From NCBI GenBank assembly GCA_019313245.1, contig JAFDBP010000025.1:1-33504 (forward strand): a DNA stretch of 33,504 bases. The letters run 5' to 3'. Below are positions 14,498 to 23,157 of the stretch, in pieces. The DNA is from Deltaproteobacteria bacterium (GTDB taxonomy: Bacteria > Myxococcota_A > UBA9160 > SMWR01). Positions within the stretch are counted from its first letter, which is position 1. Every line of letters begins with the position of its first letter. Position numbers and translations under genes: made by a program. Below the pieces are notes generated by a model. The model had not been told where the DNA came from, did not search any database, and saw nothing but the letters and a program-made list of their open reading frames with translations.

Positions 14498-16513
14498 GTG
14501 ACGGAGCAAATCCGGACTTCCTGCCCGCGAGACTGTTACGACGGCTGCGGAATCGTCGTCGAGCGGACGGCTGGACGCGTCACCCGGGTGCTCGGCGACC
14601 CCGATCACCCCGTCAGCCGCGGCAAGCTCTGCCAGAAATGCGCGCTCGCCTACAACGGCGTCTGGCGCGATCCCGAGGCGCGGCTACAGCGCCCGCTTCG
14701 ACGCCGCGGCGCGAAGGGCAGTGGCAGTTTCGAACCCATCTCCTGGGACGACGCGGTCGCGGAAATCGCCGCGAACCTCGAGCGGGCGATCCAGAGCCAC
14801 GGGCCGCAATCCATCTTCCACGCCCACTACACGGGCACCTGCTCGCTGCTCGCGGGCGAATTCCCGATGCGCTTCTTTCACCGCCTCGGCGCCACGCACG
14901 TCGAACCGGATACGATCTGCAACAACGCGGGGCACGCAGCCCTGGGTTACGTGTTCGGAACCTCGACCGACGGCTTCGATCCGAAGACGATCGCAGACAG
15001 CCGCTGCGTGATGGTCTGGGGCGCCAACCCCTCCGCGTCGGCTACGCACGCCCATTCGCAGTGGCTGCGAGAGACTTCCGCGCTGGTGATCGCCGTCGAT
15101 CCCGTACGCCACGCGAGCGCCGAGTGGGCGGACATCCACCTGCAGCCGTTCCCGGGCAGCGATGCGGCGCTCGCGTTCGGCATGTTGCATGTGATCCGCC
15201 GCGAGGGCCTGATCGACGAGGCCTTCGTCTCGGCGCACACCCTCGGTTGGGAAGAGATCGAGCCGCTCGTCGAAGCGTCGACACCGCAGAGAACCGAAGA
15301 GCTGACCGGCGTCCCGGTCGCCGCGATGGAAGAAGCCGCGCGCCGCTATGCGGCCGGCCCGTCGCTGCTCTGGCTCGGCCAGGGCCTGCAACGCCAACCC
15401 CGGGGTGGGAACGTGATGCGCGCGTGCGCGCTTCTCCCCGCGATCACGGGTAATCTGGGCAAGCCCGGTGCGGGCGTCTGTTATCTCAACGGCGACGGGC
15501 CGCGCAACATCGACTTCGACTACGTCGGTGCGGAGCAGCTGAAGCGCGGGCCGATCCCTGCGATCGGCCACATGGATCTCGCGGACGCACTCGCAGACCC
15601 CGAACGCTCGCGCGCCTTCTTCTGCTGGAACATGAACGTCGCCGCTTCCGCACCGCGTCAACGAGAACTGCGCAACGCGCTCTCGCGCGAGGACCTCTTT
15701 GCGGTGGTCATCGATCTGTTTCAGACCGACACCGCGGACTTCGCGGACATCGTGTTGCCGGCCGCGAGCTTTCTCGAATTCGACGACATCGTAACGCCCT
15801 ACTTCCACCTCTACGTATCCGCGCAGGTGAAGGTCGAAGATCCACCCGGCGAAGCGCTGCCGAACCCGGAGATCTTTCGCAGGCTCTCCCGCGCGATGGG
15901 TTACCGCGAACCCGAATTGTACGAAGACGACCGCGCGATTCTCGACGTGGTGCTGGCGCGAAGCGGGCTCGGATTCGACTTCGACGAACTCGCAGAGCGC
16001 GGCACGATCGATCCCTTTCCCGAGCCGGTGATTCGCTTTGCGGACGGCAGATTCCCGACGCCCTCCGGACGCGTCGAAATCGCATCCGCGAGTGCCGAAG
16101 CCGATGGGCACCCGCGCGTGCCCCAACCCGATGTGGATCCCCGCCCGGCCGACGGCCAATTCCGACTGCTCTCGCCCGCGAGTGTCTGGCTGATGAACGA
16201 CAGCTACGGAAACGACGCGAACGTACTGAGCAAGCTCGGGCCCGCGTGCGTCTACCTGAATCCCGAAGACGTGAAGGCACTCGCGCTCGCAGACGGGCAG
16301 ATGGCGCGCGTCTCGAGCCAGACGGGCGAGATCGAGCTGCGGGTGCGCGCTTCCGAGATCGTCGCGAGGGGCGTCGCGCTGGCCCACAAAGGCCGCTGGC
16401 CCAAGGGCGAGCCCGGTGCGAGCAACGTCAACGTGCTCAATGCAGGCGAGCGCTCCGACATGGGAGAGAGTTCGAGCGTACACGGGACGCTCGTGCGCAT
16501 CGCCACCGCCTGA
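14498..16513 (+). CDS. Molybdopterin-dependent oxidoreductase (DMSO reductase superfamily)
   Basis: About 671 aa from the GTG at 14498; earlier in-frame starts would add sequence with no family pattern. The N-terminal Fe-S motif is SCPRDCYDGCGI with a fourth Cys in GKLCQKC (C-x3-C-x3-C-xn-C). MopB landmarks follow: WDDAVAEIAANL, DTICNNAGHAALGYVFG (the Cys may ligate Mo or W), MVWGANPSASATHAH, VIAVDPVRHASAEWADIHLQPFPGSDAALAFGM, ITGNLGKPGAGV, TDTADFADIVLPAASFLE, and a C-terminal cofactor-binding domain (LLSPASVWLMNDSYGN, ending near GANVNVLNAGE-like sequence). No Tat signal, so cytoplasmic. No electron-transfer subunit is adjacent, and the substrate is unknown. It belongs to the broad 'CPxDCxDxC' group often found as single-gene enzymes. 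Confidence 0.88.
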   Translation: MTEQIRTSCPRDCYDGCGIVVERTAGRVTRVLGDPDHPVSRGKLCQKCALAYNGVWRDPEARLQRPLRRRGAKGSGSFEPISWDDAVAEIAANLERAIQSHGPQSIFHAHYTGTCSLLAGEFPMRFFHRLGATHVEPDTICNNAGHAALGYVFGTSTDGFDPKTIADSRCVMVWGANPSASATHAHSQWLRETSALVIAVDPVRHASAEWADIHLQPFPGSDAALAFGMLHVIRREGLIDEAFVSAHTLGWEEIEPLVEASTPQRTEELTGVPVAAMEEAARRYAAGPSLLWLGQGLQRQPRGGNVMRACALLPAITGNLGKPGAGVCYLNGDGPRNIDFDYVGAEQLKRGPIPAIGHMDLADALADPERSRAFFCWNMNVAASAPRQRELRNALSREDLFAVVIDLFQTDTADFADIVLPAASFLEFDDIVTPYFHLYVSAQVKVEDPPGEALPNPEIFRRLSRAMGYREPELYEDDRAILDVVLARSGLGFDFDELAERGTIDPFPEPVIRFADGRFPTPSGRVEIASASAEADGHPRVPQPDVDPRPADGQFRLLSPASVWLMNDSYGNDANVLSKLGPACVYLNPEDVKALALADGQMARVSSQTGEIELRVRASEIVARGVALAHKGRWPKGEPGASNVNVLNAGERSDMGESSSVHGTLVRIATA

Positions 16514-16522
16514 TTCCGCGTC

Positions 16523-16565
16523 GGCGGGCGCCGAACGCGACGGGGCGACCGAAGCGGCGCCCGTC
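16523..16565. terminator. GC-rich hairpin between convergent genes
   Basis: GGCGGGCGCCG (16523-16533) pairs with CGGCGCCCGTC (16555-16565) with one G-T wobble and a 21-nt loop. It lies between the end of the molybdopterin oxidoreductase and the stop of gluQRS, which converge. No T-run follows on either strand, so it may act with a factor or simply block read-through. Confidence 0.45.
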
Positions 16566-17490
16566 AGGCCGGATGCACCAGGCTTTCGCCCGTCCAACGC
16601 ATTGACAGATCCTCACCGCGCACGCGCCTCCAGTCGAAGGCCGCGAGCAATTCGCCGGGTCGGATCGGCGCCGCCGCCTCGATCAATCCGGCCGCCGCGG
16701 CCAGCAGGCCGCACAGCGCTTCGGGCGCGTAATGCTCGCGCAACTCGTGCCACCCCACCGCCCCGTGGAGCTTTGCGAGCTTGCCACCGCTTTCCTCGAG
16801 CAACAGGAAATGGTGTCGATAGCTGGGGGTCGAGAGGCCGAGCAGCCGCTGCAGCGCGACGTGGATTGCGGTCGACGCGGCGAGGTCGCGGCCGCGCACC
16901 ACGCGCGTGACCTGCCGCTGGCCGTCATCGACGACCGCAGCGAGGTGATAGGCGATCGACCCGCTTCGACCGAGCAGTACGGGGTCTCCCATCTCGGCTG
17001 CGGGATCCTGTGCGAGATCGACGCCGCCCTCATCCTCGGGTTCGATGCGCTCGGAAACCAAACGCAGACGCAGCGTCTCCCGAACGGCGCGCCAGCCGCC
17101 CTGTGGAAGCGGCCGATCCCGGCAGCTGCCCGAATAGCGCCAGCCACCATCCGCCGCGCGCTCGCCCGAGCGCTTGATCTCGCTTCGGCTGCACGCACAC
17201 GGATACAACAGGCCGCGCTCGGCGAGTCGATCGAGTGCGACTTCGTGCGCAGCTCGATTCGCGCTTTGCAGCGAAACCTCGTCCCAATCGAGGCCAAACC
17301 AATCGAGCGCAGCGCGCATGTCGTCGGCGCTCTGCGGTGTGCACCTCGTGGAGTCGACGTCTTCGAGCCGCAGCAGCAAACGCGCGCCGCGACTGCGGGC
17401 ATCGAGCCAACAGAGCAGCGCGGCCAGCAGCGTACCCGGATGAGCGGGTCCCGACGTCGTGGGCGCAAACCGACAAACTTCCCGGTTCAT
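16564..17490 (-). CDS. gluQ: Glutamyl-Q tRNA(Asp) synthetase
   Basis: Truncated glutamyl-tRNA synthetase paralogue that attaches glutamate to the queuosine base of tRNA-Asp. 308 aa, lacking the anticodon-binding half. The N-terminus [25 protein letters not shown] carries the class I HIGH-like element (AHPG). The zinc-type cysteines appear in [10 protein letters not shown] with a further Cys in SGSCRDR, and LLRLEDVD is typical of GluRS folds. The KMSKS equivalent is [33 protein letters not shown] is characteristic. It closes the menaquinone gene run, 33 bp after the GFA gene, but has no obvious link to quinone synthesis. Gene also called gluQRS or yadB. Confidence 0.92.
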   Translation of the reverse strand: MNREVCRFAPTTSGPAHPGTLLAALLCWLDARSRGARLLLRLEDVDSTRCTPQSADDMRAALDWFGLDWDEVSLQSANRAAHEVALDRLAERGLLYPCACSRSEIKRSGERAADGGWRYSGSCRDRPLPQGGWRAVRETLRLRLVSERIEPEDEGGVDLAQDPAAEMGDPVLLGRSGSIAYHLAAVVDDGQRQVTRVVRGRDLAASTAIHVALQRLLGLSTPSYRHHFLLLEESGGKLAKLHGAVGWHELREHYAPEALCGLLAAAAGLIEAAAPIRPGELLAAFDWRRVRGEDLSMRWTGESLVHPA

Positions 17491-17523
17491 CCGCCCTCGC
17501 GTCCGTTCGCTCGATCGCCGGGA

Positions 17524-17925
17524 TTAACCCTCACCGGGCCCCGACTCCGCATGCCGCGGCAGATCGTCTGCCGTATCGAACCAGGAAATCCGATCCTTCT
17601 CGTAGAGGTGGTATTCCGGGGGAAACTCCGCTGGGTTGTCCATGCTGCCCAGATTCACGTCGACCGTCGTCGCGTCGCTGCTCTTGCGATAGCAGATCTG
17701 CGTTCCGCAGAGGTTGCAGAACTCTCGATGACCCCACGCGGAAGAGTCGTAGCGGGTAGCGCGGCCCTTGGTGTAGGCAAATGCTTCGACCGGAAACGAC
17801 GCCCAGGCGAGAGCCGGCGCCCCCGTCGAGCGCCGGCAGAGCGCGCAATGACAGTAACCCGCAGCGACCGGGCGAACCCTCGCACTGAAGCGAAGCGCAC
17901 CACAGAGACAGCCTCCTTCGTACAT
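17524..17925 (-). CDS. GFA-family (DUF636) zinc-binding protein
   Basis: 133 aa from the ATG at 17925, which has a strong GAAGGAGAGGAG ribosome site; the longer frame to 18003 overlaps menE. The chain carries the GFA-type cysteine pattern: GGCLCGALRF, then YCHCALCRRSTGAP and, further on, FCNLCGTQICYR. In the founding family, glutathione-dependent formaldehyde-activating enzyme, these bind Zn; most members have no proven activity, so formaldehyde chemistry should not be assumed. It begins 13 bp after the menE stop and is followed by gluQRS, so it is probably part of the same transcript. Confidence 0.85.
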   Translation of the reverse strand: MYEGGCLCGALRFSARVRPVAAGYCHCALCRRSTGAPALAWASFPVEAFAYTKGRATRYDSSAWGHREFCNLCGTQICYRKSSDATTVDVNLGSMDNPAEFPPEYHLYEKDRISWFDTADDLPRHAESGPGEG

Positions 17926-17938
17926 CAACTCCTCTCCT

Positions 17939-19435
17939 TCAAGAAATGCGTTCTCGCATGAGTTTGCCCGTGGCGTTGCGCGGGAGTTCATCGACGACGG
18001 CAAACTCTACTGGAATCTTGTACCCCGCGAGTCGCTCCGCGCAGAATCGTCGGATCTCCGCCGGATCCAGCTGTTTGCCCGCTGCGGCGACCAGCTGCGC
18101 CACCGGGCGCCGGCCGTAATCCGCATCGGCACGGCCGCCAACCGCCGCCTCGAGCACCGCCGGATGCTCGAGCAGAACCCGCTCGACCTCGCTCGGGTAG
18201 ATGTTCTCCCCGCCGGAGATGATGAGATCACGGCGGCGGTCCAGGACTTCGAGCGCGCCCGTGGCGTCGAGCACACCGATGTCACCCGTGTGGAGCCAGC
18301 CGCCGCGCAGCGCCCGCTCGCTCTCGGCGCGGCGATTCCAGTAGCCATCCATCAGCGTGGGACCGCGCACGAGAATCTCGCCGGGCCGCCCTCGAACCGC
18401 CTTTCCGTCGTCGTCGATCGTATCCAATTGGGTTCCGAAGATCGGGCGCAACCCCGAAGCCCCTGCGGACTTCGCGAGCGTCGGCAGCTGCGTGGCCACC
18501 TGCGATGCGGCTTCGGTGAGGCCGTAGGTGGCCGCGATCGGGAAGCCCTGGGATCGCGCGCGCTCGATCAACCCGCGCGGCGCGGGGCCGCCACCGAGCA
18601 ACACGCAGCGCAGCGAACGCGGTGCGCGCCGCCCACCCCGCGCGGCGAGCACGCGCTCCAACATGGTGGGGACCAACGACACGAGCGTAACGCCCTCGTC
18701 GTCGAGCGCGCGATTGACGTTTTCCGGATCGAATCGCTCGTGCAGGATCGCCGCGCTGCCGTAGAGCGCAGCCCGCAGCAGGATCGAGAGCCCACCGACG
18801 TGAAACAGCGGCATGCAGACGAGCCAGCGATCCTCAGGCATGACGCCGAGATGCACCGCCGATCCAATCGCGTTCCAGAACAGGCTGCGGTGCGAGAGCA
18901 GTGCGCCTTTCGGCGAGCCGGTCGTTCCCGAGGTGTAGACGAGCGCGAGCGTGCGGGCCGGATCGATGGGTGGCCGCTCTGCCCGCATCTCGTCGCGAGC
19001 CGCAGCTGTGGACGCGAGGGCCGGCCACTGATCGGATTCGACTTCGAACCGATCGAGTGATCTGCCCGGATCGACTAGGGCCACGCTCTCCGCGGCCAGA
19101 TCGGCAAGTGGCCCGGCCCCGTGGATCAGCACCCGCGTCCCGCTCTCCTCGAGTTGAAAGGCGAGTTCGCGCGGCTTCAAGCGCGTGTTCAGCGGCATCA
19201 GCGTCGCGCCGCGCTGCGCGACGGCGTGGAGGATTTCCGCGAAGGCGAGTCCGTTTTCGAGCAGCACCGCGACGACGTCACCGCTGCCGACGCCGAGCGC
19301 CTCGAGTCCCCGCTCGGTCGCGTCCACGCGGCGCGCGAGTTCGCCGTAGTCGATCACCCGGCCCGCGGTAAAGAGCGCGGGCCGCTCGGCCGAGGTTCGC
19401 GCGCGCTCCGCGAGTTGTGCGAGGTTCGGAATCAC
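17939..19435 (-). CDS. menE: o-Succinylbenzoate-CoA ligase
   Basis: Activates o-succinylbenzoate to its CoA thioester with ATP, feeding MenB. 498 aa from the GTG at 19435, which shares a GTGA overlap with the menC stop. ANL-superfamily motifs: LVYTSGTTGSPKGALLSH (P-loop), YGLTEAASQVATQLP, WLHTGDIGVLD, RRRDLIISGGENIYPSEVE (hinge) and LPRNATGKLMRE with the catalytic C-terminal Lys. The family alone cannot tell MenE from other acyl-CoA ligases; the position directly after menC in a complete men operon makes the call firm. Confidence 0.92.
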   Translation of the reverse strand: MIPNLAQLAERARTSAERPALFTAGRVIDYGELARRVDATERGLEALGVGSGDVVAVLLENGLAFAEILHAVAQRGATLMPLNTRLKPRELAFQLEESGTRVLIHGAGPLADLAAESVALVDPGRSLDRFEVESDQWPALASTAAARDEMRAERPPIDPARTLALVYTSGTTGSPKGALLSHRSLFWNAIGSAVHLGVMPEDRWLVCMPLFHVGGLSILLRAALYGSAAILHERFDPENVNRALDDEGVTLVSLVPTMLERVLAARGGRRAPRSLRCVLLGGGPAPRGLIERARSQGFPIAATYGLTEAASQVATQLPTLAKSAGASGLRPIFGTQLDTIDDDGKAVRGRPGEILVRGPTLMDGYWNRRAESERALRGGWLHTGDIGVLDATGALEVLDRRRDLIISGGENIYPSEVERVLLEHPAVLEAAVGGRADADYGRRPVAQLVAAAGKQLDPAEIRRFCAERLAGYKIPVEFAVVDELPRNATGKLMRERIS

Positions 19436-20556
19436 GCCGTAATCTCCTCGCTCATTCCGAGCGCGCAGCGGGCGAGGCAGTCTGGCGACGGCGCGACGCC
19501 GAGGCCGGGGCCGCTCGGAACGCGGAGCGCCCCACCCTTCGGCAGCGGCGCCGGCGCGAGATCCCAATCGATCAGTCCACCCGTCGCGAGGCCCGCGGCG
19601 AGCTGCGGCCCGGGAAGCGCGGCCGCGAGTTGCAGCGCGGCGCCGAGGCCCACTGCGGAATCGAGCGCGGAGGTCACGACGACGTCCCAACCGACCCTGC
19701 GCGCGCGAGCGGCGACGCGTTGCGAGGCGCGCAAGCCTCCCAGCACCGCCGGCTTCAGCACCAGAACCCTCGCCGCGTCGCGCGAGAAGATCTCGTCGAA
19801 CGCGTAGCCCCCCGCGAGCGCCTCATCTGCTGCGATCGGAATCGGCGACCCCGCCGTCAGGCGCGCGAGAGCGCCCAGGCTCCGTGCATCGACGGGCTGC
19901 TCGAGAAATTCGATCCGGTAGGGCGCAAAGCGCGCGATCGCGCGCTCGGCTTCGCGCTCCTCCCAACCGCCGTTCGCGTCGAGTCGAATCCGCGTCTCGC
20001 TCCCGACGACTTCCCGCACCGCAGCGATGCGAGCCTCGTCGAGATCGAGATCGAGCGCAGCGACCTTGAGCTTGACGGTGCGATATCCGTCCGCGACTGC
20101 AGCCGACGCTTCCCGGGCGCAGATCTCGGGTTGCTCCGCATACACGAGTGCGTTGACTTCGACCTGCGCGCGCGGCTGGCCGGGTCTCGCGAGCAGCTCG
20201 GCAACACCGATTCCCTGGGTTCTGGCCGCGAGGTCGAAGAGCGCGACATCGACGGCTGCGCGCGTGGTGGGCGCTTCCGGAGCCAGCTTCTCGACCATGT
20301 CGAGCAGGGCTTCGAGTTCCTCGATCTCGCGCCCGATCAGCACCCGCGCCAATCCCGACAGCGTCTGCAGCGCGCGACCGGGGGATTCCTCGCTGAATCC
20401 CGCCAGCGGCAGGGTTTCGCCGCAACCCACCAGGCCCGATTCGCTCGCGAGCGCGAGCAATGCGCCCTCGCGGACGTCGGTCAGGCCCCGCGCGGTCGAG
20501 AGCGGAGTGCGCAGGCGAAGTCGAATCGGGGTCAGCTCCGCGCGCGCGATCTTCAT
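19432..20556 (-). CDS. menC: o-Succinylbenzoate synthase
   Basis: Dehydrates SHCHC to o-succinylbenzoate; enolase superfamily. 374 aa, starting [15 protein letters not shown] at 20556, overlapping the menA stop as ATGA. A much longer upstream open frame is a shadow of menA. Superfamily residues: the catalytic Lys in the KLKVA motif (TVKLKVAALDLD), metal-binding Asp in IRLDANGGW, Glu in EFLEQPVD and Asp in IAADEAL, and the second Lys in VLVLKPAVLGG. This pattern fits the muconate-lactonizing subgroup, in which OSBS sits; an N-acylamino-acid racemase reading is made unlikely by the operon. Confidence 0.92.
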   Translation of the reverse strand: MKIARAELTPIRLRLRTPLSTARGLTDVREGALLALASESGLVGCGETLPLAGFSEESPGRALQTLSGLARVLIGREIEELEALLDMVEKLAPEAPTTRAAVDVALFDLAARTQGIGVAELLARPGQPRAQVEVNALVYAEQPEICAREASAAVADGYRTVKLKVAALDLDLDEARIAAVREVVGSETRIRLDANGGWEEREAERAIARFAPYRIEFLEQPVDARSLGALARLTAGSPIPIAADEALAGGYAFDEIFSRDAARVLVLKPAVLGGLRASQRVAARARRVGWDVVVTSALDSAVGLGAALQLAAALPGPQLAAGLATGGLIDWDLAPAPLPKGGALRVPSGPGLGVAPSPDCLARCALGMSEEITA

Positions 20557-21461
20557 GCGATCAACCCCACGGCCAGCAGCGCGGCGAAGACGACCTCGAG
20601 TGTCGCCGTACGGGCGAGCGCGGTGTTCAGCGTCTGCCCGTCGGTGGATGTCGCAACCGTGCGGGCCAACAGCATCGCAAACGGGAGCGTCAAGAGGGGC
20701 AACACCATCGCGGCGCGCGAGGTGCCGGCGAGCCAGAGTGCGGGCAACATCGCGTAGGCGAAGAAGAGCAGCCCCACGTATTCGAAGCGCGCGACCCGCC
20801 GCCCGAAGCGCACTGCCAGCGTGCGCTTGCCGGCCGCGCGATCGGTGTCCACGTCGCGCAGGTTGTTGACCACGAGGACCGCCGTCGCGAACGCCCCGAT
20901 CGGGAGCGCCCCGAGGAAGGCGATCGGCGGCAACGTCAGGGCCTGGACGTAGTAGGTGCCGCAAACCGCGGCGAAGCCGAAAAATGCGAAGACCGCAATT
21001 TCGCCGAGGCCGTGGTAGCCGAACGCAAATGGCCCGCCCGTGTAGGCCAGACCGGCGATGATCGACAGAACGCCGATCGCGACGATCGGCCAGCAGGCCA
21101 GCGCGACCAGGTAGACGCCGACGAGCACCGCGCATCCGAACGCGAGTGCGGTTCCGATCTTCATCTGTCGCGGCGTCAGCAAGCCGAGCTGCGCGGCTCG
21201 CGGCGGCCCGATGCGGGTCTCCGTATCGGCCCCCCGCTCGAAATCGAAGACGTCGTTCGCGTAGTTCGCCCCGATCTGGATCAACAGCGCGCCGACCAGC
21301 GCGGCGAACGCCGGCAGCGCGCTCGCCTGCCCGTCCGCGATCGCGAGCGCGGTGCCGACTGCCACCGGCGCCGCCGCCACCGGGAGCGTTCGCAGTCGCG
21401 CGGCGAGCAGCCACGGCCCCCAGCCTCCGAGCGTGCCGGGTGCGGCCTCTACGGGAGCCAC
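20553..21461 (-). CDS. menA: 1,4-Dihydroxy-2-naphthoate polyprenyltransferase
   Basis: Integral membrane UbiA-family enzyme adding the polyprenyl tail to DHNA. About 302 aa from the GTG at 21461, inside the last codons of menB (13-nt overlap). The first Asp-rich motif is [14 protein letters not shown] and the second is [22 protein letters not shown]; these hold Mg-diphosphate in the family. About eight hydrophobic segments are visible (for example [18 protein letters not shown] and [18 protein letters not shown]). The loop [19 protein letters not shown] is typical of MenA rather than UbiA. Confidence 0.94.
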   Translation of the reverse strand: MAPVEAAPGTLGGWGPWLLAARLRTLPVAAAPVAVGTALAIADGQASALPAFAALVGALLIQIGANYANDVFDFERGADTETRIGPPRAAQLGLLTPRQMKIGTALAFGCAVLVGVYLVALACWPIVAIGVLSIIAGLAYTGGPFAFGYHGLGEIAVFAFFGFAAVCGTYYVQALTLPPIAFLGALPIGAFATAVLVVNNLRDVDTDRAAGKRTLAVRFGRRVARFEYVGLLFFAYAMLPALWLAGTSRAAMVLPLLTLPFAMLLARTVATSTDGQTLNTALARTATLEVVFAALLAVGLIA

Positions 21462-22273
21462 GGAAATCGGGAGAAGTCGGGTGCGCGTTTTTCGAGGTAC
21501 GCATTGCGGCCCTCCTGCCCCTCCTCGCTCATATAGAAGAGCAGCGTCGCATTGCCCGCGAGTTCCTGAAGGCCGGCCTGTCCGTCGCAATCCGCGTTCA
21601 GCGACGCCTTCAAACAGCGGATCGCCATCGGGCTGTTGCGCAAGATCTCGCGCGCCCAGGCGACGCCGGTCTCCTCGAGTTGGTCGAGCGGGACCACCTC
21701 GTTCACCAGCCCCATGTCGAGCGCCTGCTTGGCGTCGTATTGCCGACACAAGAACCAGATCTCGCGCGCCTTCTTCTGCCCCACGATCCGCGCCAGGTAT
21801 GAAGCCCCGAAGCCACCGTCGAAGCTTCCCACGCGCGGCCCCGTCTGACCGAAGCGCGCGTTTTCGGCCGCGATGCTGAGATCGCAGACCACGTGCAACA
21901 CGTGACCTCCGCCGATCGCATAGCCGGCGACGAGTGCGATCACGGGTTTCGGCAGCGTGCGGATCAGCCGCTGGACGTCCAGGATATTGAGGCGGGGAAC
22001 GCCGTCGCTTCCGACGTATCCGGCGCTGCCGCGCACTTTCTGGTCCCCGCCCGAGCAGAAGGCGTCGGGCCCCTCGCCGGTCAGCAGCACGACACCGACG
22101 CTCGAATCGTCGCGCACGTGCATGAATGCGTCGATCAATTCCTTCACCGTATCGGGTCGAAAGGCGTTGCGCACCTCGGGGCGGCAGATCGTGATCTTCG
22201 CGATGCCCTCATCGCACTTTTCGTATCGGATATCGGTGTAGTTCTTGACGCTCTTCCAGCTGATTGCGCTCAT
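21449..22273 (-). CDS. menB: 1,4-Dihydroxy-2-naphthoyl-CoA synthase
   Basis: Crotonase-fold enzyme closing the second ring of the naphthoquinone from OSB-CoA. 274 aa from the ATG at 22273 (AGAGGA ribosome site), overlapping menH as ATGA. Near-diagnostic MenB sequence is present: [71 protein letters not shown] and the C-terminal [11 protein letters not shown]. The Asp of GSFDGG and the oxyanion-hole glycines are in place. The frame open upstream to 22507 is a shadow of menH. Confidence 0.97.
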   Translation of the reverse strand: MSAISWKSVKNYTDIRYEKCDEGIAKITICRPEVRNAFRPDTVKELIDAFMHVRDDSSVGVVLLTGEGPDAFCSGGDQKVRGSAGYVGSDGVPRLNILDVQRLIRTLPKPVIALVAGYAIGGGHVLHVVCDLSIAAENARFGQTGPRVGSFDGGFGASYLARIVGQKKAREIWFLCRQYDAKQALDMGLVNEVVPLDQLEETGVAWAREILRNSPMAIRCLKASLNADCDGQAGLQELAGNATLLFYMSEEGQEGRNAYLEKRAPDFSRFPWLP

Positions 22274-23157
22274 TTCGTCCTCTTCTGATTGGTGGGTGCC
22301 GCCTTCGCGGCGCAATGCGAGGTCTTGTTCCAGGCTTCCGCATCCGCAAGAAAACGGCGCGCCAATTTCAGGAAAGTCGCGGGATTGTCGCTGTGCGCGG
22401 CATGCCCGGCTTCGGGTACGAACTCGACCCGCGGATTCGGCAGTTCCTGTGATAGCTCCGCGGCGATGGCCGAAAATTTCAGATCGTCCTCGCCGACCAC
22501 GAGGCAAACCGGGGTGCGGAGCTTCGACAACGCGGCGTGGATCGGCGGTTGCGCGCCGGCACCCATCCCGCGCAGGCTGTCCGCGAGCCCCTTCGCGGAG
22601 TTCGCCAAACGCATCTCCCGAGCCTTGGCCACGCCGCGAGCGCCGAGTCGCCGCCGGTCGACCAGAAAGTCTTGCGAAATCCAGAAATCCACGAACGCCT
22701 CGACGCCGTCGCGCTCGATGCGCTCTGCGAGTTCTTCATCATCCTGTATGCGCGCCGCGCGCTGTTCGAGGTCGCGGACCCCCGCGCTCGTTCCGATCAA
22801 CAGTGCAGACGCCATGCGCTCCGGATGCGCGACGCCGAACGAAAGCGCGACGCGACCCCCCATCGAATATCCGATCCAATGAGCGGCGCGCACATCCAGT
22901 TCGTCGAGCACCGCTACGAGTTGGGCGACACACGCCGTCATCGAATAGGCTTCGATGTCGTCGGGAACCGCGCTGCGCCCGTGGCCGACCAGATCGATCG
23001 ACAGCGTTCGGTACGCATCGCTCAGCCCTTCCGCGATGAACGCCATCGCGCGCGTCGAGCCGGTAAAACCGTGGAGCAGAACGACAGGTGACCCAGACCC
23101 CATTTCCTCTACGTGGAGCCGAACGCCCCGCGTGTCGATGTCGTGCGACTGCGTCAT
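22270..23157 (-). CDS. menH: SHCHC synthase (alpha/beta hydrolase)
   Basis: Eliminates pyruvate from SEPHCHC to give SHCHC, the step between MenD and MenC. 295 aa from the ATG at 23157, overlapping the menD stop as ATGA; the frame stays open for over 500 codons upstream, but that is menD read out of frame. Catalytic triad pieces: GYSMGG (nucleophile Ser), VVGEDDLKF (Asp) and EAGHAAH (His), with [13 protein letters not shown] forming the oxyanion region. The length and the basic C-terminal tail ([10 protein letters not shown]) are slightly longer than E. coli MenH. A generic hydrolase is the alternative; operon position decides. Confidence 0.9.
   Translation of the reverse strand: MTQSHDIDTRGVRLHVEEMGSGSPVVLLHGFTGSTRAMAFIAEGLSDAYRTLSIDLVGHGRSAVPDDIEAYSMTACVAQLVAVLDELDVRAAHWIGYSMGGRVALSFGVAHPERMASALLIGTSAGVRDLEQRAARIQDDEELAERIERDGVEAFVDFWISQDFLVDRRRLGARGVAKAREMRLANSAKGLADSLRGMGAGAQPPIHAALSKLRTPVCLVVGEDDLKFSAIAAELSQELPNPRVEFVPEAGHAAHSDNPATFLKLARRFLADAEAWNKTSHCAAKAAPTNQKRTK

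Noticed and set aside
14684-16597. 637-codon open frame on the minus strand opposite the molybdopterin oxidoreductase
   Set aside because: No recognisable motifs or ribosome site; the plus strand has full MopB landmarks.
20557-21504. Upstream extension of the menC frame
   Set aside because: It is menA in another frame; [13 protein letters not shown] at 20556 is the family-typical start.
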